This document shows positions 53,466-61,443 of a stretch of 64,000 nt of DNA, one piece after another. This DNA is from a bacterium (GTDB taxonomy: Bacteria; Spirochaetota; Leptospiria; Leptospirales; Leptonemataceae): the NCBI GenBank assembly GCA_024742665.1, contig JANSYA010000010.1, forward strand, positions 62,001-126,000, given 5' to 3'. Numbering within the stretch: the first letter of the stretch is position 1; each line of letters opens with the position of its first letter. A program made the position numbers and the translations under genes. The notes beneath the pieces were generated by a model that saw nothing but the letters and a program-made list of their open reading frames with translations, had not been told where the DNA came from and did not search any database.

Positions 53466-54376
53466 TTGTTTCAAATCCCGCATCCTCCGATTTTTAATTT
53501 TGAGCATACACTGAGTTTTCTGCGCCGATCGCCGTTGGAAATTTTGCATCGTTGCACGGCCGACTCTGTGCGCAAAGTCTGGATGCGAAACGGAGCGGAG
53601 CCGGTGCTCTTCGAAGTGCGGGCCGGGACCGCCGGGCACCTGGCGGTGCGCGTGCTGAATCGGCGGGGGGAGCGGCCCTGCGGCGCGAGCTGGAAGTCTA
53701 TATTCGCGGCTGGTTCGATCTGGATCGGGATCTGCGTTCGTTTCAAAAGCTGGCCCGCAAAGACCCGGTCTTGCGCGGCCTGGCGAAAAGCTATTATGGC
53801 TATCGGATCGTCGCGATTCCGGATCTATTCGAGTGCCTGGTCTGGGCGGTGATCGGCCAGCAGATCAATCTGGCTTTCGCCTACCGTTTAAAACGGAGCT
53901 TCGTCGAGGCCTATGGCGAAAGCCTGGAGTTCGACGGCGAATTTTATTATGCCTTTCCGAAAGCCTCAGTCGTTGCGCGTGCGCGCCCTGAACGTCTCCG
54001 GCGCATGCAATTTTCGCGTCAAAAAATCGAGTACACCCGAATCATCGCCCGGGCCGTTGCCAGCGGCGAAATCAATCAGGCGGAGCTCACGACGCTGCCC
54101 TTCGACGCGGTGCACCGTGCGTTGACGCGGATCAAAGGCGTCGGCAACTGGACCGCGAACTACGCATTGATGCGCTGTCTGCTCCGGCCCGAAGCATTCC
54201 CGCGCGAAGATGTCGGCATTCATAACGCGCTGCGTTTGCAAATGGGGCTCGATCGCAAGCCAACTCTCGCCGAAGTCGACGAAGTCTTCAAGCGATACCG
54301 CGGTCACGAGGCCTACGCGAGCGCGTATCTATGGATGAGTCTCCTGGCAGATTCGCAGAATAATTCGTGTATTTAG
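53466..54376 (+). pseudogene. alkA: AlkA-like DNA-3-methyladenine glycosylase, frameshifted
   Basis: This is a HhH-GPD base-excision glycosylase split by a frameshift. The N-domain (FEHTLSFLRRSPLEILHR to LAVRVLN) is in one frame from a TTG at 53466 with AGGAAC upstream; the catalytic part (FECLVWAVIGQQINLAFAYR, the hairpin IKGVGNWTANYALMRC and the Asp in PREDVGIHNA) is in the frame one base behind. The change falls in six G at 53665-53670; one more G restores 303 residues. It may be a real mutation, a homopolymer sequencing error or phase variation. Family members excise alkylated purines. Confidence 0.85.
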
Positions 54377-54390
54377 AGAATCACGGCGGA

Positions 54391-54594
54391 CTATTTTGAC
54401 TTCTTTTTGTGTATGCATTTGCCGCGGTCGCCGTAAGATCCGTTGTACGGTTCCGCCACCCAGCGACATTTTTTGTATTTCCCGTGGCCGCAGTCCTTCT
54501 CGCTCGCGAGATCGCACTTCGCTTCTTTCTGCGCGGAGACGGGAGCAACGGTCAGAAGAAAGGCCGCCAGTGTGAACAAGATGATTTTCTGCAT
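54391..54594 (-). CDS. small secreted cysteine-rich protein
   Basis: This is a 67-residue protein with a clear signal peptide (hydrophobic core IILFTLAAFLLTV, cleavage after VSA). The mature part is about 46 residues, lysine-rich, with four Cys in CDLASEKDC, KKCRW and KCIHKKKSK, likely two disulfides. I do not recognise the family. It is expected in the periplasm or outside the cell. It is encoded convergently with the AlkA-like gene, 14 bases from its end. Confidence 0.75.
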   Translation of the reverse strand: MQKIILFTLAAFLLTVAPVSAQKEAKCDLASEKDCGHGKYKKCRWVAEPYNGSYGDRGKCIHKKKSK

Positions 54595-54769
54595 GTGAAA
54601 TGGGACGTATCGTTTGTAAGATTTGTTGGAGCTTTCGATATAAATTCAGGGGACGTTTAGCCCGATCGCGGATCCGGATCCGCAGACTTCGATAGACGAA
54701 AGCCAATTCGGCTTACGCCTTTCGAAGACATGTCGATCGCGAACCGACCGAGAACATTAAGCGAAAGGG

Positions 54770-54863
54770 CTTCCCTGAGTAAACGCTACGAGGAGTCAGC
54801 GTGCCGCGAACAATAAACCGCAAGGGAAGGTTTTGTGGCATGCTTCGCTCGCATCGCACAGGG
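54770..54863. repeat. degenerate repeats beside the palindromic element
   Basis: The stretch 54836-54863 matches 54873-54900 at 22 of 28 positions, so it looks like a decayed tandem copy. An inverted pair CTTCCCT (54770-54776) and AGGGAAG (54823-54829) and a near copy of the AGTCAGTGTGC motif (54794-54804) also lie here. The whole gap 54595-54967 shows no supported gene; the open frames in it are made of these repeats. Confidence 0.6.
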
Positions 54864-54867
54864 CAAA

Positions 54868-54966
54868 AAAAATGGCACACTTTGCTCGCCGCGCACACGG
54901 ATGTGCGCGGAGTCAGTGTGCTGTCGCAAGGACGCGACCGCACACTGACCAAAGTGTGCCATTTTT
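54868..54966. repeat. 99-base nested palindrome (three-way cruciform) next to tRNA-Asp
   Basis: The outer 17-base arms AAAAATGGCACACTTTG and CAAAGTGTGCCATTTTT match perfectly. Inside are two hairpins: CCGCGCACA/TGTGCGCGG (54889-54910) and GTCAGTGTGC/GCACACTGAC (54912-54949), the latter with an inner GTCGC/GCGAC stem. It begins four bases after the 3' end of tRNA-Asp and ends on the minus strand in eight T, so it may end the tRNA transcript. Its size and design also fit a REP- or MITE-like mobile palindrome. Confidence 0.9.
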
Positions 54967-54970
54967 CTTT

Positions 54971-55044
54971 CGGGGTAGACGGGACTTGAACCCGCGACCT
55001 CCGGTGTGACAGACCGGCACTCTAACCAGCTGAGCTACTACCCC
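54971..55044 (-). tRNA. trnD: tRNA-Asp (GTC)
   Basis: A complete cloverleaf is seen on the minus strand: acceptor GGGGTAG/CTACCCC, D-arm GCTC/GAGT, anticodon stem CCGGT/ACCGG around CTGTCAC (anticodon GTC), and T-arm GCGGG/CCCGT with the TTCAAGT loop. The discriminator base is G, as in tRNA-Asp. No CCA is encoded. The 3' end abuts the palindromic element. Confidence 0.96.
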
Positions 55045-55066
55045 AACAACGACGGCGGACCGTCAT

Positions 55067-55531
55067 TCAGAAAGGCAATAATTTCCCGCCCCGCTTTTTG
55101 GTCAAATCATTCACCGGATTCGCCCTGTGACGCCATTCAAAAAATTTTTTCCATTCGTTCCGGCCGGCCGCGCGATAGATCCGTACGGCCGAGACGATCT
55201 GGGGCAGGCTGAACAAGAATCCCGGCCCGGGCACCATCGCCGCAAAGGCCGCCGCTCGCAGCCAGCCGCGACTGATCAGCATATGACACAAAAAAACGCC
55301 GAGGGCAATATAGAAAGAATGCATGCACGCGTACCAGCTGTAGAGCACGCCCGGCATAAAGGGTGTCTCTGCGCCCGCGGGCAGTGGGAGCCAGGTCGGC
55401 GGACTCACGCTCCAATAGAAAACTGCGAAGGCCCAAACGGTTCCCGCCGCCGCCATGAGCAACAGCTGCCGCGCGGCTCGCCGATAGGCCGCTCCAAGTA
55501 CGGCCGGATGTTCTTCTACGCTGTGTTCCAC
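55067..55531 (-). CDS. unrecognised small membrane protein
   Basis: I do not recognise this 154-residue protein. It has about three hydrophobic segments (LLLMAAAGTVWAFAVFYW, a MHSFYIALGVFLCHML helix and AAAFAAMVPGPGFLFSL) and a basic C-terminal tail ending in KKRGGKLLPF. It ends 22 bases from the tRNA-Asp gene on the same strand and is divergent from the patatin-like gene. Confidence 0.6.
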   Translation of the reverse strand: MEHSVEEHPAVLGAAYRRAARQLLLMAAAGTVWAFAVFYWSVSPPTWLPLPAGAETPFMPGVLYSWYACMHSFYIALGVFLCHMLISRGWLRAAAFAAMVPGPGFLFSLPQIVSAVRIYRAAGRNEWKKFFEWRHRANPVNDLTKKRGGKLLPF

Positions 55532-55572
55532 CTGGCAGTTCCGATTCTTTAATCGCCGCGTCCCCGGACGCC

Positions 55573-56574
55573 GTGGCGATTAAAGAATCGACAGACAGCC
55601 GGGGGCCGGGTTCAGAATCCCCTGTGAGTTTATGGAGCCGGATTCGCAGCGGCGTTCAGAAAGCGGTCGGCCGGCCCCGGGTGAGTATCGCCCTGGCGGG
55701 AGGGGGCTGCAAAGCCTTTTTTGCCCTGGGCGTTGGGCATATTCTCTTGCATGCCGGCCTGCCATTGCGTCGCATCTCCGGCACTTCCGCCGGCTCGGCG
55801 ATGGCGATGTGTCTTTTGAGCGATTCGGCCGAAGAATCCGTGCGCTATTTTTGTGCGATCACCCGTCGCAATTCCGCGAATTTTCACTGGAGCCGCTTAT
55901 TGCGGGGCCGCCGTCCCTGGCCCCACGAGCGCATGTATCGCAGCACGATCATGAGCTATACAGACATCGATCGGGTGCGCCGCTCGCCGATCGAACTGGC
56001 CGTCAACGCCCTGCGCGTACCGGCCGCCTACCAGGGGGCGGCCAACCACTGGCAGCGCTATCATCTCATGGGGCGCATCATCGCGGCCTATAACCGCGAA
56101 TATCGCTACTCCGCGCAGGGGATCTATCGGCCGGTCATGCGGGCCATCGCCGCCGAAGTCGGGCTGGAAGAGCATATTTTCACGAAAGCGGACTTAAACA
56201 GCGATCGTCGCGCTGCGGACATCGTCCTGGCCGCCAGTTCGATCTGGCCGCTGCTGCGCTTTCAAGAAATGGAAGACGGCGAACTGTATCTTGACGGCGG
56301 CATTACGAACAATCTGCCGATCAGCAGTTTGCCGCGAGAAGATCTGGTCGTCGCCGTGCACTACGACGACCGGCGGATGACGCGCTATTTTTACGAGCAG
56401 AGCGGCGATGATGTCGGGCGGTCGATTCACTATATTTCGCCGGAACGGCCGCTGCCAATCGAGGCCTTCGACTACGCGAACGCGGACGGAGTGCGCACGG
56501 CGTATGAGATGGGATTGCAGAGCGGGCGGGCGCATCTGCCGCGGATTCGCGGGCTGCTGCGCAACGGCTTTTGA
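55573..56574 (+). CDS. patatin-like phospholipase
   Basis: This is a 333-residue acyl hydrolase of the patatin family. The oxyanion loop LAGGGCKAFFALGVGH (one Gly replaced by Cys), nucleophile motif GTSAGSAM (GxSxG) and the aspartate of the dyad in LDGGITNNLPI are present. There is no signal peptide, so a cytoplasmic or membrane-surface role in lipid turnover is likely, although some relatives are secreted. It is convergent with gatB. Confidence 0.9.
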   Translation: MAIKESTDSRGPGSESPVSLWSRIRSGVQKAVGRPRVSIALAGGGCKAFFALGVGHILLHAGLPLRRISGTSAGSAMAMCLLSDSAEESVRYFCAITRRNSANFHWSRLLRGRRPWPHERMYRSTIMSYTDIDRVRRSPIELAVNALRVPAAYQGAANHWQRYHLMGRIIAAYNREYRYSAQGIYRPVMRAIAAEVGLEEHIFTKADLNSDRRAADIVLAASSIWPLLRFQEMEDGELYLDGGITNNLPISSLPREDLVVAVHYDDRRMTRYFYEQSGDDVGRSIHYISPERPLPIEAFDYANADGVRTAYEMGLQSGRAHLPRIRGLLRNGF

Positions 56575-56662
56575 AGCGGCGCGACCCGAATATAGCTGCG
56601 CCCGCTGGCCTGCGCCGGTCGCGCGCGGCTCACGCCTCGCTCTGAACATCCTGTTCACTCCA

Positions 56663-56675
56663 CTCCCTTCGGGAG
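56663..56675. terminator. short hairpin between convergent patatin and gatB genes
   Basis: CTCCC and GGGAG flank a three-base centre in the 126-base gap between the two convergent genes. There is no T-run, so it is a weak terminator candidate. Confidence 0.25.
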
Positions 56676-56700
56676 CGCCGGGGGCTCGCGCTCGCGTGCC

Positions 56701-58161
56701 TCAGCCTTTCAGACTGGCTAGCTTTTCATCAATGAGTTTGTTAACCTCATCCGCCGGCGCCTGTCCGCGCGAGGCTTTCATGACCTGGCCGACCAGAAAG
56801 CCTTTGACGCGATCGTTGCCGTCGAGGATTTTCTGGACCGGATCCGGATTGTCGGCGAAGACTTTGTCGATCATATTCGGCAGGTCCGATGCGTCGACGG
56901 GTTTGTAGTTGTACTTTTCGATCACCGCTTCGGGGTCGAGATCTTCTGTGTACATGTGTTCGAAGATCTGCTTGGCGATGCGGCCGGTAATCTTGCCGTC
57001 GTTTAAGAGGGCGATCATGCGCCCCAGGCGCGGGGCGGTGACTTTGAATTCTTCTAACTGCCAGTCGTTTTTATTTAAGACGCCCAGCACCTCGTCTTTG
57101 ACCCAGTTCGAAGATTTTTTCGGATCGCCGGAAATTTTCGAAACCTCTTCGAAGTAGGCCGAGGTTTCCGTCTCGCGGGATAGCACGTCGGCGTCGTAGG
57201 GCGGCAGGTCGAATTCTTGCGCGTAGCGCGCGCGTTTGGCCGCCGGCAGCTCGGGCATGACGTCGCCGATCTCTTTGATCAGCTCGTCGGCGATATAAAA
57301 CGGCGGCAGGTCCGGCTCGGGAAAATAACGATAGTCGTCGGCGTCTTCTTTGGTGCGCATCACGCGGGTTTCGCGGCGGTCGGCGTCCCAGAGGGCGGTC
57401 GACTGGATGATTTTACCGCCGCCTTCGATTACGGTGATTTGCCGCGCGATTTCGTAGTCGATCGCGGCGCGCACGGCCTTAAACGAGTTCAGGTTTTTGA
57501 TTTCCACGCGGGTGCCGAAGGGCGCATCCGGGCCTTTGCGCACGGAAACGTTGGCGTCGCAGCGCAGGCTGCCTTCTTCCATGTTGCCGTCGGTCACGGC
57601 GATGGCGCGCAGAATGCTGCGCAGGGTTTGCAGGTAGTGATAGGCGTCTTCGGAAGATCGTAAATCCGGCTCCGAAACGATTTCCAGCAGGGGCACGCCC
57701 GCGCGATTCAAGTCCACGAAGGACTGCGCTTCGCCGCCGCTGTAGCTGTGCAGCAGTTTGCCCGCGTCTTCTTCCATGTGAATGCGATGCACGCGAATGG
57801 TCGTGCTGTCTGCGGCGTCTTTTTTACGAAAGACGATTTGCCCCGCGGTGGCGTACGGCATGTCGAACTGCGAGATCTGGTAGCCCTTCGGCAGGTCGGG
57901 ATAAAAATAGTGTTTGCGATCGAATTTGGTGATGTTATGAATCTTGCATTCCAACGCCAGCCCGGCCATGATGGCCAGACGCAAGACTTCTTCGTTCAGC
58001 ACCGGCAGAACGCCGGGCAGCCCCAGAGTCACCGGCCCCGCCTGGGTATTGGCGGGCGCTCCGTATTCATAAGGATCGGAGGAAAAGATTTTCGAATGGG
58101 TTTTGAGCTGACAGTGAACTTCCAGTCCAATTACAGGTTCGTATGCGGCGTCGGTTTTCAT
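56701..58161 (-). CDS. gatB: Asp/Glu-tRNA amidotransferase subunit GatB
   Basis: This is the tRNA-binding subunit of the GatCAB complex, which converts Glu-tRNA(Gln) and Asp-tRNA(Asn) to the amide forms. Seen: GLEVHCQLKTHSKIFSS at the start, DLPKGYQISQFD, GVPLLEIVSEPDL and the C-terminal helical YqeY-like tail. Length is 486 residues from ATG 58161, as usual for GatB; an in-frame ATG at 58317 would add a Pro-rich, non-conserved stretch over the divergent promoter. gatA and gatC are not in the window. Confidence 0.95.
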   Translation of the reverse strand: MKTDAAYEPVIGLEVHCQLKTHSKIFSSDPYEYGAPANTQAGPVTLGLPGVLPVLNEEVLRLAIMAGLALECKIHNITKFDRKHYFYPDLPKGYQISQFDMPYATAGQIVFRKKDAADSTTIRVHRIHMEEDAGKLLHSYSGGEAQSFVDLNRAGVPLLEIVSEPDLRSSEDAYHYLQTLRSILRAIAVTDGNMEEGSLRCDANVSVRKGPDAPFGTRVEIKNLNSFKAVRAAIDYEIARQITVIEGGGKIIQSTALWDADRRETRVMRTKEDADDYRYFPEPDLPPFYIADELIKEIGDVMPELPAAKRARYAQEFDLPPYDADVLSRETETSAYFEEVSKISGDPKKSSNWVKDEVLGVLNKNDWQLEEFKVTAPRLGRMIALLNDGKITGRIAKQIFEHMYTEDLDPEAVIEKYNYKPVDASDLPNMIDKVFADNPDPVQKILDGNDRVKGFLVGQVMKASRGQAPADEVNKLIDEKLASLKG

Positions 58162-58288
58162 ATTTGAATCGCATCCCGGCGGAGGCGGCGGTTTCTTCGG
58201 ATTCGTCGAGTTCTCTGAATATTTTGGCGTCCAGGACCGGGATATGCATCCGGGATATTTGCCCCGCGGCCCACAGACAAGCAGGAAA

Positions 58289-59086
58289 ATGAACTCACAG
58301 CCTAACATCATCGCCATCGCGAATCAGAAAGGCGGCGTGGGAAAAACCACCAGCGCCATCAACCTGGCGGCCGGCCTGGTCCGGGAGGGTCGGCGCGTGG
58401 TCGTGGTCGACCTGGACGCCCAGGCCAATACCAGCTCGATATTTATTACGGAACGTCCCACCGACGAGTCTTCGGTCTACGCGGTGTTTCAGCATCGCAC
58501 CCCTGCGGCGCAGCTGATCCAGGCGACGCGCTTGCCGGGGCTGTTCATTTTGCCGGCGGTCGTGCAACTGGCCGACGTCGAAACGCTGCTGTCAGGCGCG
58601 GTCGACGGTTTCTTTCGCCTGAAGGATTCGCTCGATTCGCTGTCCTCCGGGGACGGCGTCGCGGACGGTCCGATCGACGCCGTCATCATCGACTGTCCGC
58701 CGAACCTGGGGCTGCTTACGGTCAACGCCTTCGTCGCCGCGACGCATTTGATCGTGCCCCTGCAGACCTCGCGATTCTCGTTGGACGGCCTGAAAACCAT
58801 ACTGGACACGGCGGCCACCGTACAAAAACGTTTTAACAGCGAACTCAAAATCCCCGGCGCTCTAATCACGATGTACAATCCGCGCACGGCGATTTCGCAC
58901 GCGATCAGCGAACCGATCGAAGAATATATTCACGTATTCGAAACGAAGATCAGTCGCACTGTCGCCATCGAAGAATCGCATCTTATGAACCAGACCATCT
59001 TTGAATACCAGCCGCGGTCTAAAGCCGCGCAGGAATACGAAAGTTTTACGCGGGAGGTGCTCGGTGGCATCTTCGAAGAAAAATAA
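58289..59086 (+). CDS. ParA/MinD-type P-loop ATPase without ParB
   Basis: This is a 265-residue ATPase of the ParA/Soj group. It has the deviant Walker A QKGGVGKTT, VVVDLDAQANTS, and the switch II region VIIDCPPNLGLLTVNA. Members position chromosomes, plasmids or cell-envelope complexes by ATP-driven gradients on nucleoid or membrane. No ParB gene follows; the next gene, overlapping by 23 bases, encodes a single-pass membrane protein. ATG 58289 has AGGAAA upstream. It is divergent from gatB. Confidence 0.9.
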   Translation: MNSQPNIIAIANQKGGVGKTTSAINLAAGLVREGRRVVVVDLDAQANTSSIFITERPTDESSVYAVFQHRTPAAQLIQATRLPGLFILPAVVQLADVETLLSGAVDGFFRLKDSLDSLSSGDGVADGPIDAVIIDCPPNLGLLTVNAFVAATHLIVPLQTSRFSLDGLKTILDTAATVQKRFNSELKIPGALITMYNPRTAISHAISEPIEEYIHVFETKISRTVAIEESHLMNQTIFEYQPRSKAAQEYESFTREVLGGIFEEK

Positions 59087-60140
59087 ACTCGGCAAGCTCA
59101 AGCAGGCGGCCCGGGAACATCTCGATGAAACCATCGGGCCGGGTACTCCCGGGCCGGAGCGGCCGCAGTCCGACATGCGGGACTTCATGGAAAGCATGCC
59201 CGGCAAGGATCCGCAAAAAGCAAAGGATCCCGGGAAAAAAAAAGATCCGCCAGACGATCCCGCGCCGGTCGCCGACGCGAATAAATCTTCCGCCGATTCT
59301 ACTGCCGGCTCCACTCCGGAGTCGCTCGTGAAATCATCCGGCGCTGGATTTCCGGAGGCTGCGCCGGAAAAACGCGGCGCGGCGGTCCCGCCCGAAGAAA
59401 CCCTGGTCGAAGTCGACTCGGATCATAATAAGGCCGGCGGCGCAGACCAGGCCGGCGCCACCGAACAGCGCTCTGATCAAAACGAAGCGGGCCGGGAGCA
59501 GCAAGCAGGCCATTTGGCGGGCGCGACCGGTCGCTCAGAGTCCCCGCCCGAAATTGAGTTGCCGAATGGAGGCCAGGCTTCAGCCTACGCAGGAAAGGCC
59601 GCAGGTCGGCCAGAGAGACCCAGATCAATGCCGAAAACACGTGATTCGATTTACAATGTCAGCAGCGACATTCGCCTTGAAGACTATACCGAAGGCAACG
59701 GCGGCTCCGGCGGCGGCGGTCGGATGGGCACCATTGCAAAAATCGGCGGCGTAATCGTTTTGCTCGCTCTGCTGGGCTGGGGCGGACAGCAACTGATGCT
59801 CTGGATCGACGCGCCCTCGTATCGAGTGACCGTCGCAAACGAATTGATCGATGAAACCAATGCGGCCAGCATGGCGGAGTCCCCGGCGCTGGTGCTGAGC
59901 TCCAGCGCGCCGATTCACATTCGCTTCGACTGGGAAGAGGGCGATCTGGCGACGGACTTTTTGCGAATCGAAATTTTGCAGGCGGCCGGCGGCCAGGTCG
60001 AGGCGGCCCAGGAACGTCGCCCGCCGCTGACGGCCAACTACGTGTATTTTATGGGCCCTCTCGATCCGGGCAGCTATCGCATTCGCGTGCTGGATCGCGA
60101 AAAGAGTCTGCTGGTCGAACGAGATTTTCGGGTCAACTGA
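59064..60140 (+). CDS. single-pass membrane protein coupled to ParA
   Basis: I do not recognise the family. A GTG at 59064 with GGGAGG upstream lies inside the end of parA; the in-frame ATG at 59001 is deeper inside parA and less likely. The 358 residues comprise a lysine-rich start, about 180 low-complexity residues rich in Pro, Glu, Ala and Gly, a transmembrane helix (IGGVIVLLALLGWGGQQLML, about residues 228-248) and an outer domain of about 100 residues with a beta-sandwich look, ending in LDPGSYRIRVLDRE. The topology is probably cytoplasm-in, so the disordered part could contact ParA. Confidence 0.75.
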   Translation: MASSKKNKLGKLKQAAREHLDETIGPGTPGPERPQSDMRDFMESMPGKDPQKAKDPGKKKDPPDDPAPVADANKSSADSTAGSTPESLVKSSGAGFPEAAPEKRGAAVPPEETLVEVDSDHNKAGGADQAGATEQRSDQNEAGREQQAGHLAGATGRSESPPEIELPNGGQASAYAGKAAGRPERPRSMPKTRDSIYNVSSDIRLEDYTEGNGGSGGGGRMGTIAKIGGVIVLLALLGWGGQQLMLWIDAPSYRVTVANELIDETNAASMAESPALVLSSSAPIHIRFDWEEGDLATDFLRIEILQAAGGQVEAAQERRPPLTANYVYFMGPLDPGSYRIRVLDREKSLLVERDFRVN

Positions 60141-60154
60141 GGCGTTGGAGTTGT

Positions 60155-60991
60155 ATGCACGCTTACAACTCTGAATCTCCGCGCCCCCGGGCCGGCCTGA
60201 AGGACCGGCCCTTGTACCGTGTTTTTCCGGCGCATCTATTCCCGGCGCTTTTCGCGATCGGCGCTCTCAGCCTGAGCTTCGCCTGCGAACGTTTGAAGCA
60301 GCCTCCCCGTCCTGAAAACGTGCCGGAAGGCGCCATTCGCAATCGCGACGTGAATCTCTGGATGCATCGCGGCCAGGACAATTCATTTCGCACGTACTAC
60401 GCAAGCGGGCGTCTGGCCCAATCCGGTCAAATGCTCCCGGGCACCAACGCCCGTACGGGCACCTGGCAGAGCTACGCCAGCGACGGCGAACGGGTCACAG
60501 CCAACGGCGATTATTTAAACGACTGGCGCGACGGGCTCTGGCGCTACTTCGACGATACCGAGCAGCTCTACCTGACCGTGGAGTATCGCCCGGAGCCGAA
60601 ACGATTTTTTGGATTCTTGACCGTTACCGATTACGGCAACGAGAACGGCCCCTTCGAACGCTATTTTCCCGACGGCACACTTGAGGAGCGCGGCGTCTTC
60701 TGGTCCGGATACTATCACGGGCCGATTGTGCGCTACCATCGCAACGGTAAGAAAGCGTTCGAAGGTCGCTACGAAACGGACAATCCCGTGGGCCTCTGGA
60801 AGTTCTACTATCCCGAAGGCAATCTGGAGCGGGAAGAGACCTATCGCAACGGCAAGCTGCACGGAGTCCTGCGCAATTATTATTCCGACGGCCAGCTCTA
60901 CCACGAATCCGTCTTCGAAGACGGCCAGGAAGTCGGTCCGAAACGCATCTATCCGCGCATTCCGGCCGACGCCGGCCGCGACGGCGGGTAG
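60155..60991 (+). CDS. YwqK/MORN-repeat lipoprotein
   Basis: This is a 278-residue protein with a basic start, a hydrophobic signal ending in LSFAC (probable lipobox near residue 46) and then MORN-variant repeats, for example NGPFERYFPDGTLEERG, YHGPIVRYHRNGKKAFEG and LHGVLRNYYSDGQLYHES. This repeat type is annotated as a YwqK antitoxin in Bacillus, but no toxin is adjacent, so I read it as an envelope repeat protein. It follows the membrane protein after 14 bases. Confidence 0.85.
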   Translation: MHAYNSESPRPRAGLKDRPLYRVFPAHLFPALFAIGALSLSFACERLKQPPRPENVPEGAIRNRDVNLWMHRGQDNSFRTYYASGRLAQSGQMLPGTNARTGTWQSYASDGERVTANGDYLNDWRDGLWRYFDDTEQLYLTVEYRPEPKRFFGFLTVTDYGNENGPFERYFPDGTLEERGVFWSGYYHGPIVRYHRNGKKAFEGRYETDNPVGLWKFYYPEGNLEREETYRNGKLHGVLRNYYSDGQLYHESVFEDGQEVGPKRIYPRIPADAGRDGG

Positions 60992-61009
60992 GCCGGCCCG
61001 GGCCTGGTT

Positions 61010-61279
61010 TTGAAATTTCTGCGCTTCTGGTTGCCGCGCCTGGCGCTTCTGGCGTACGCCGGAGCCTGCCAGCTGATCCTGGCTGTTTTGCATTTTGTCG
61101 TCTCAGCGCCTTATTTGAGCCTGATCTTTGTGCCGATACCTGTACTGGCGCCGCTGCTGATGGTTCCGGACTCCTGGACCTTCACCCGGCGGGCGTATCT
61201 GTGCTTGCAATTGTTCGGAGTTACGCTCCAGATGGTGGCACGCGTCTGGTTGGATCTGTGGATTCCCGTTCGAATATAA
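61010..61279 (+). CDS. small unrecognised membrane protein
   Basis: This is a possible 89-residue protein starting at TTG 61010, 18 bases after the MORN gene. It has two or three hydrophobic helices (LALLAYAGACQLILAVL, LSLIFVPIPVLAPLLMV) and a basic end. No strong ribosome-binding site is seen, so its existence rests on length, hydrophobic pattern and position. A GC hairpin follows it. Confidence 0.45.
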   Translation: MKFLRFWLPRLALLAYAGACQLILAVLHFVVSAPYLSLIFVPIPVLAPLLMVPDSWTFTRRAYLCLQLFGVTLQMVARVWLDLWIPVRI

Positions 61280-61287
61280 ATAGCACT

Positions 61288-61302
61288 GCTCGCAAAGCGA
61301 GC
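61288..61302 (+). terminator. hairpin between the small membrane gene and the M23 gene
   Basis: GCTCGC and GCGAGC flank AAA nine bases after the small membrane gene. There is no T-run, so attenuation or a simple stem is as likely as termination. Confidence 0.3.
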
Positions 61303-61443
61303 TCGACTGGCTCTGGTCGGCCTCTGCGATCGAAGCGCTCTGGATCCGCCGGGTCCGGGGCAGTCGCGCGCCCGGGACAGCGCGATGGCTACCGGGTGCG
61401 GCCCGGGCGACGTGCCAGAGTTGCTCCCGCGCGCACTGTGCTG

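Noticed and set aside
53664..53672. Programmed -1 frameshift in the AlkA-like gene
   Set aside because: The G run does not give a proper X-XXY-YYZ slippery heptamer in the reading frame (the A-site codon would mispair), so a missing base is the simpler reading.
54713..54952. 79-residue minus-strand open frame beside tRNA-Asp
   Set aside because: It is built from the palindromic and degenerate repeats and shows no domain or ribosome-binding site.
60155..60991. Toxin-antitoxin system from the YwqK-type repeats
   Set aside because: No toxin gene is adjacent and the protein has a lipoprotein signal; the repeats are ordinary MORN variants.
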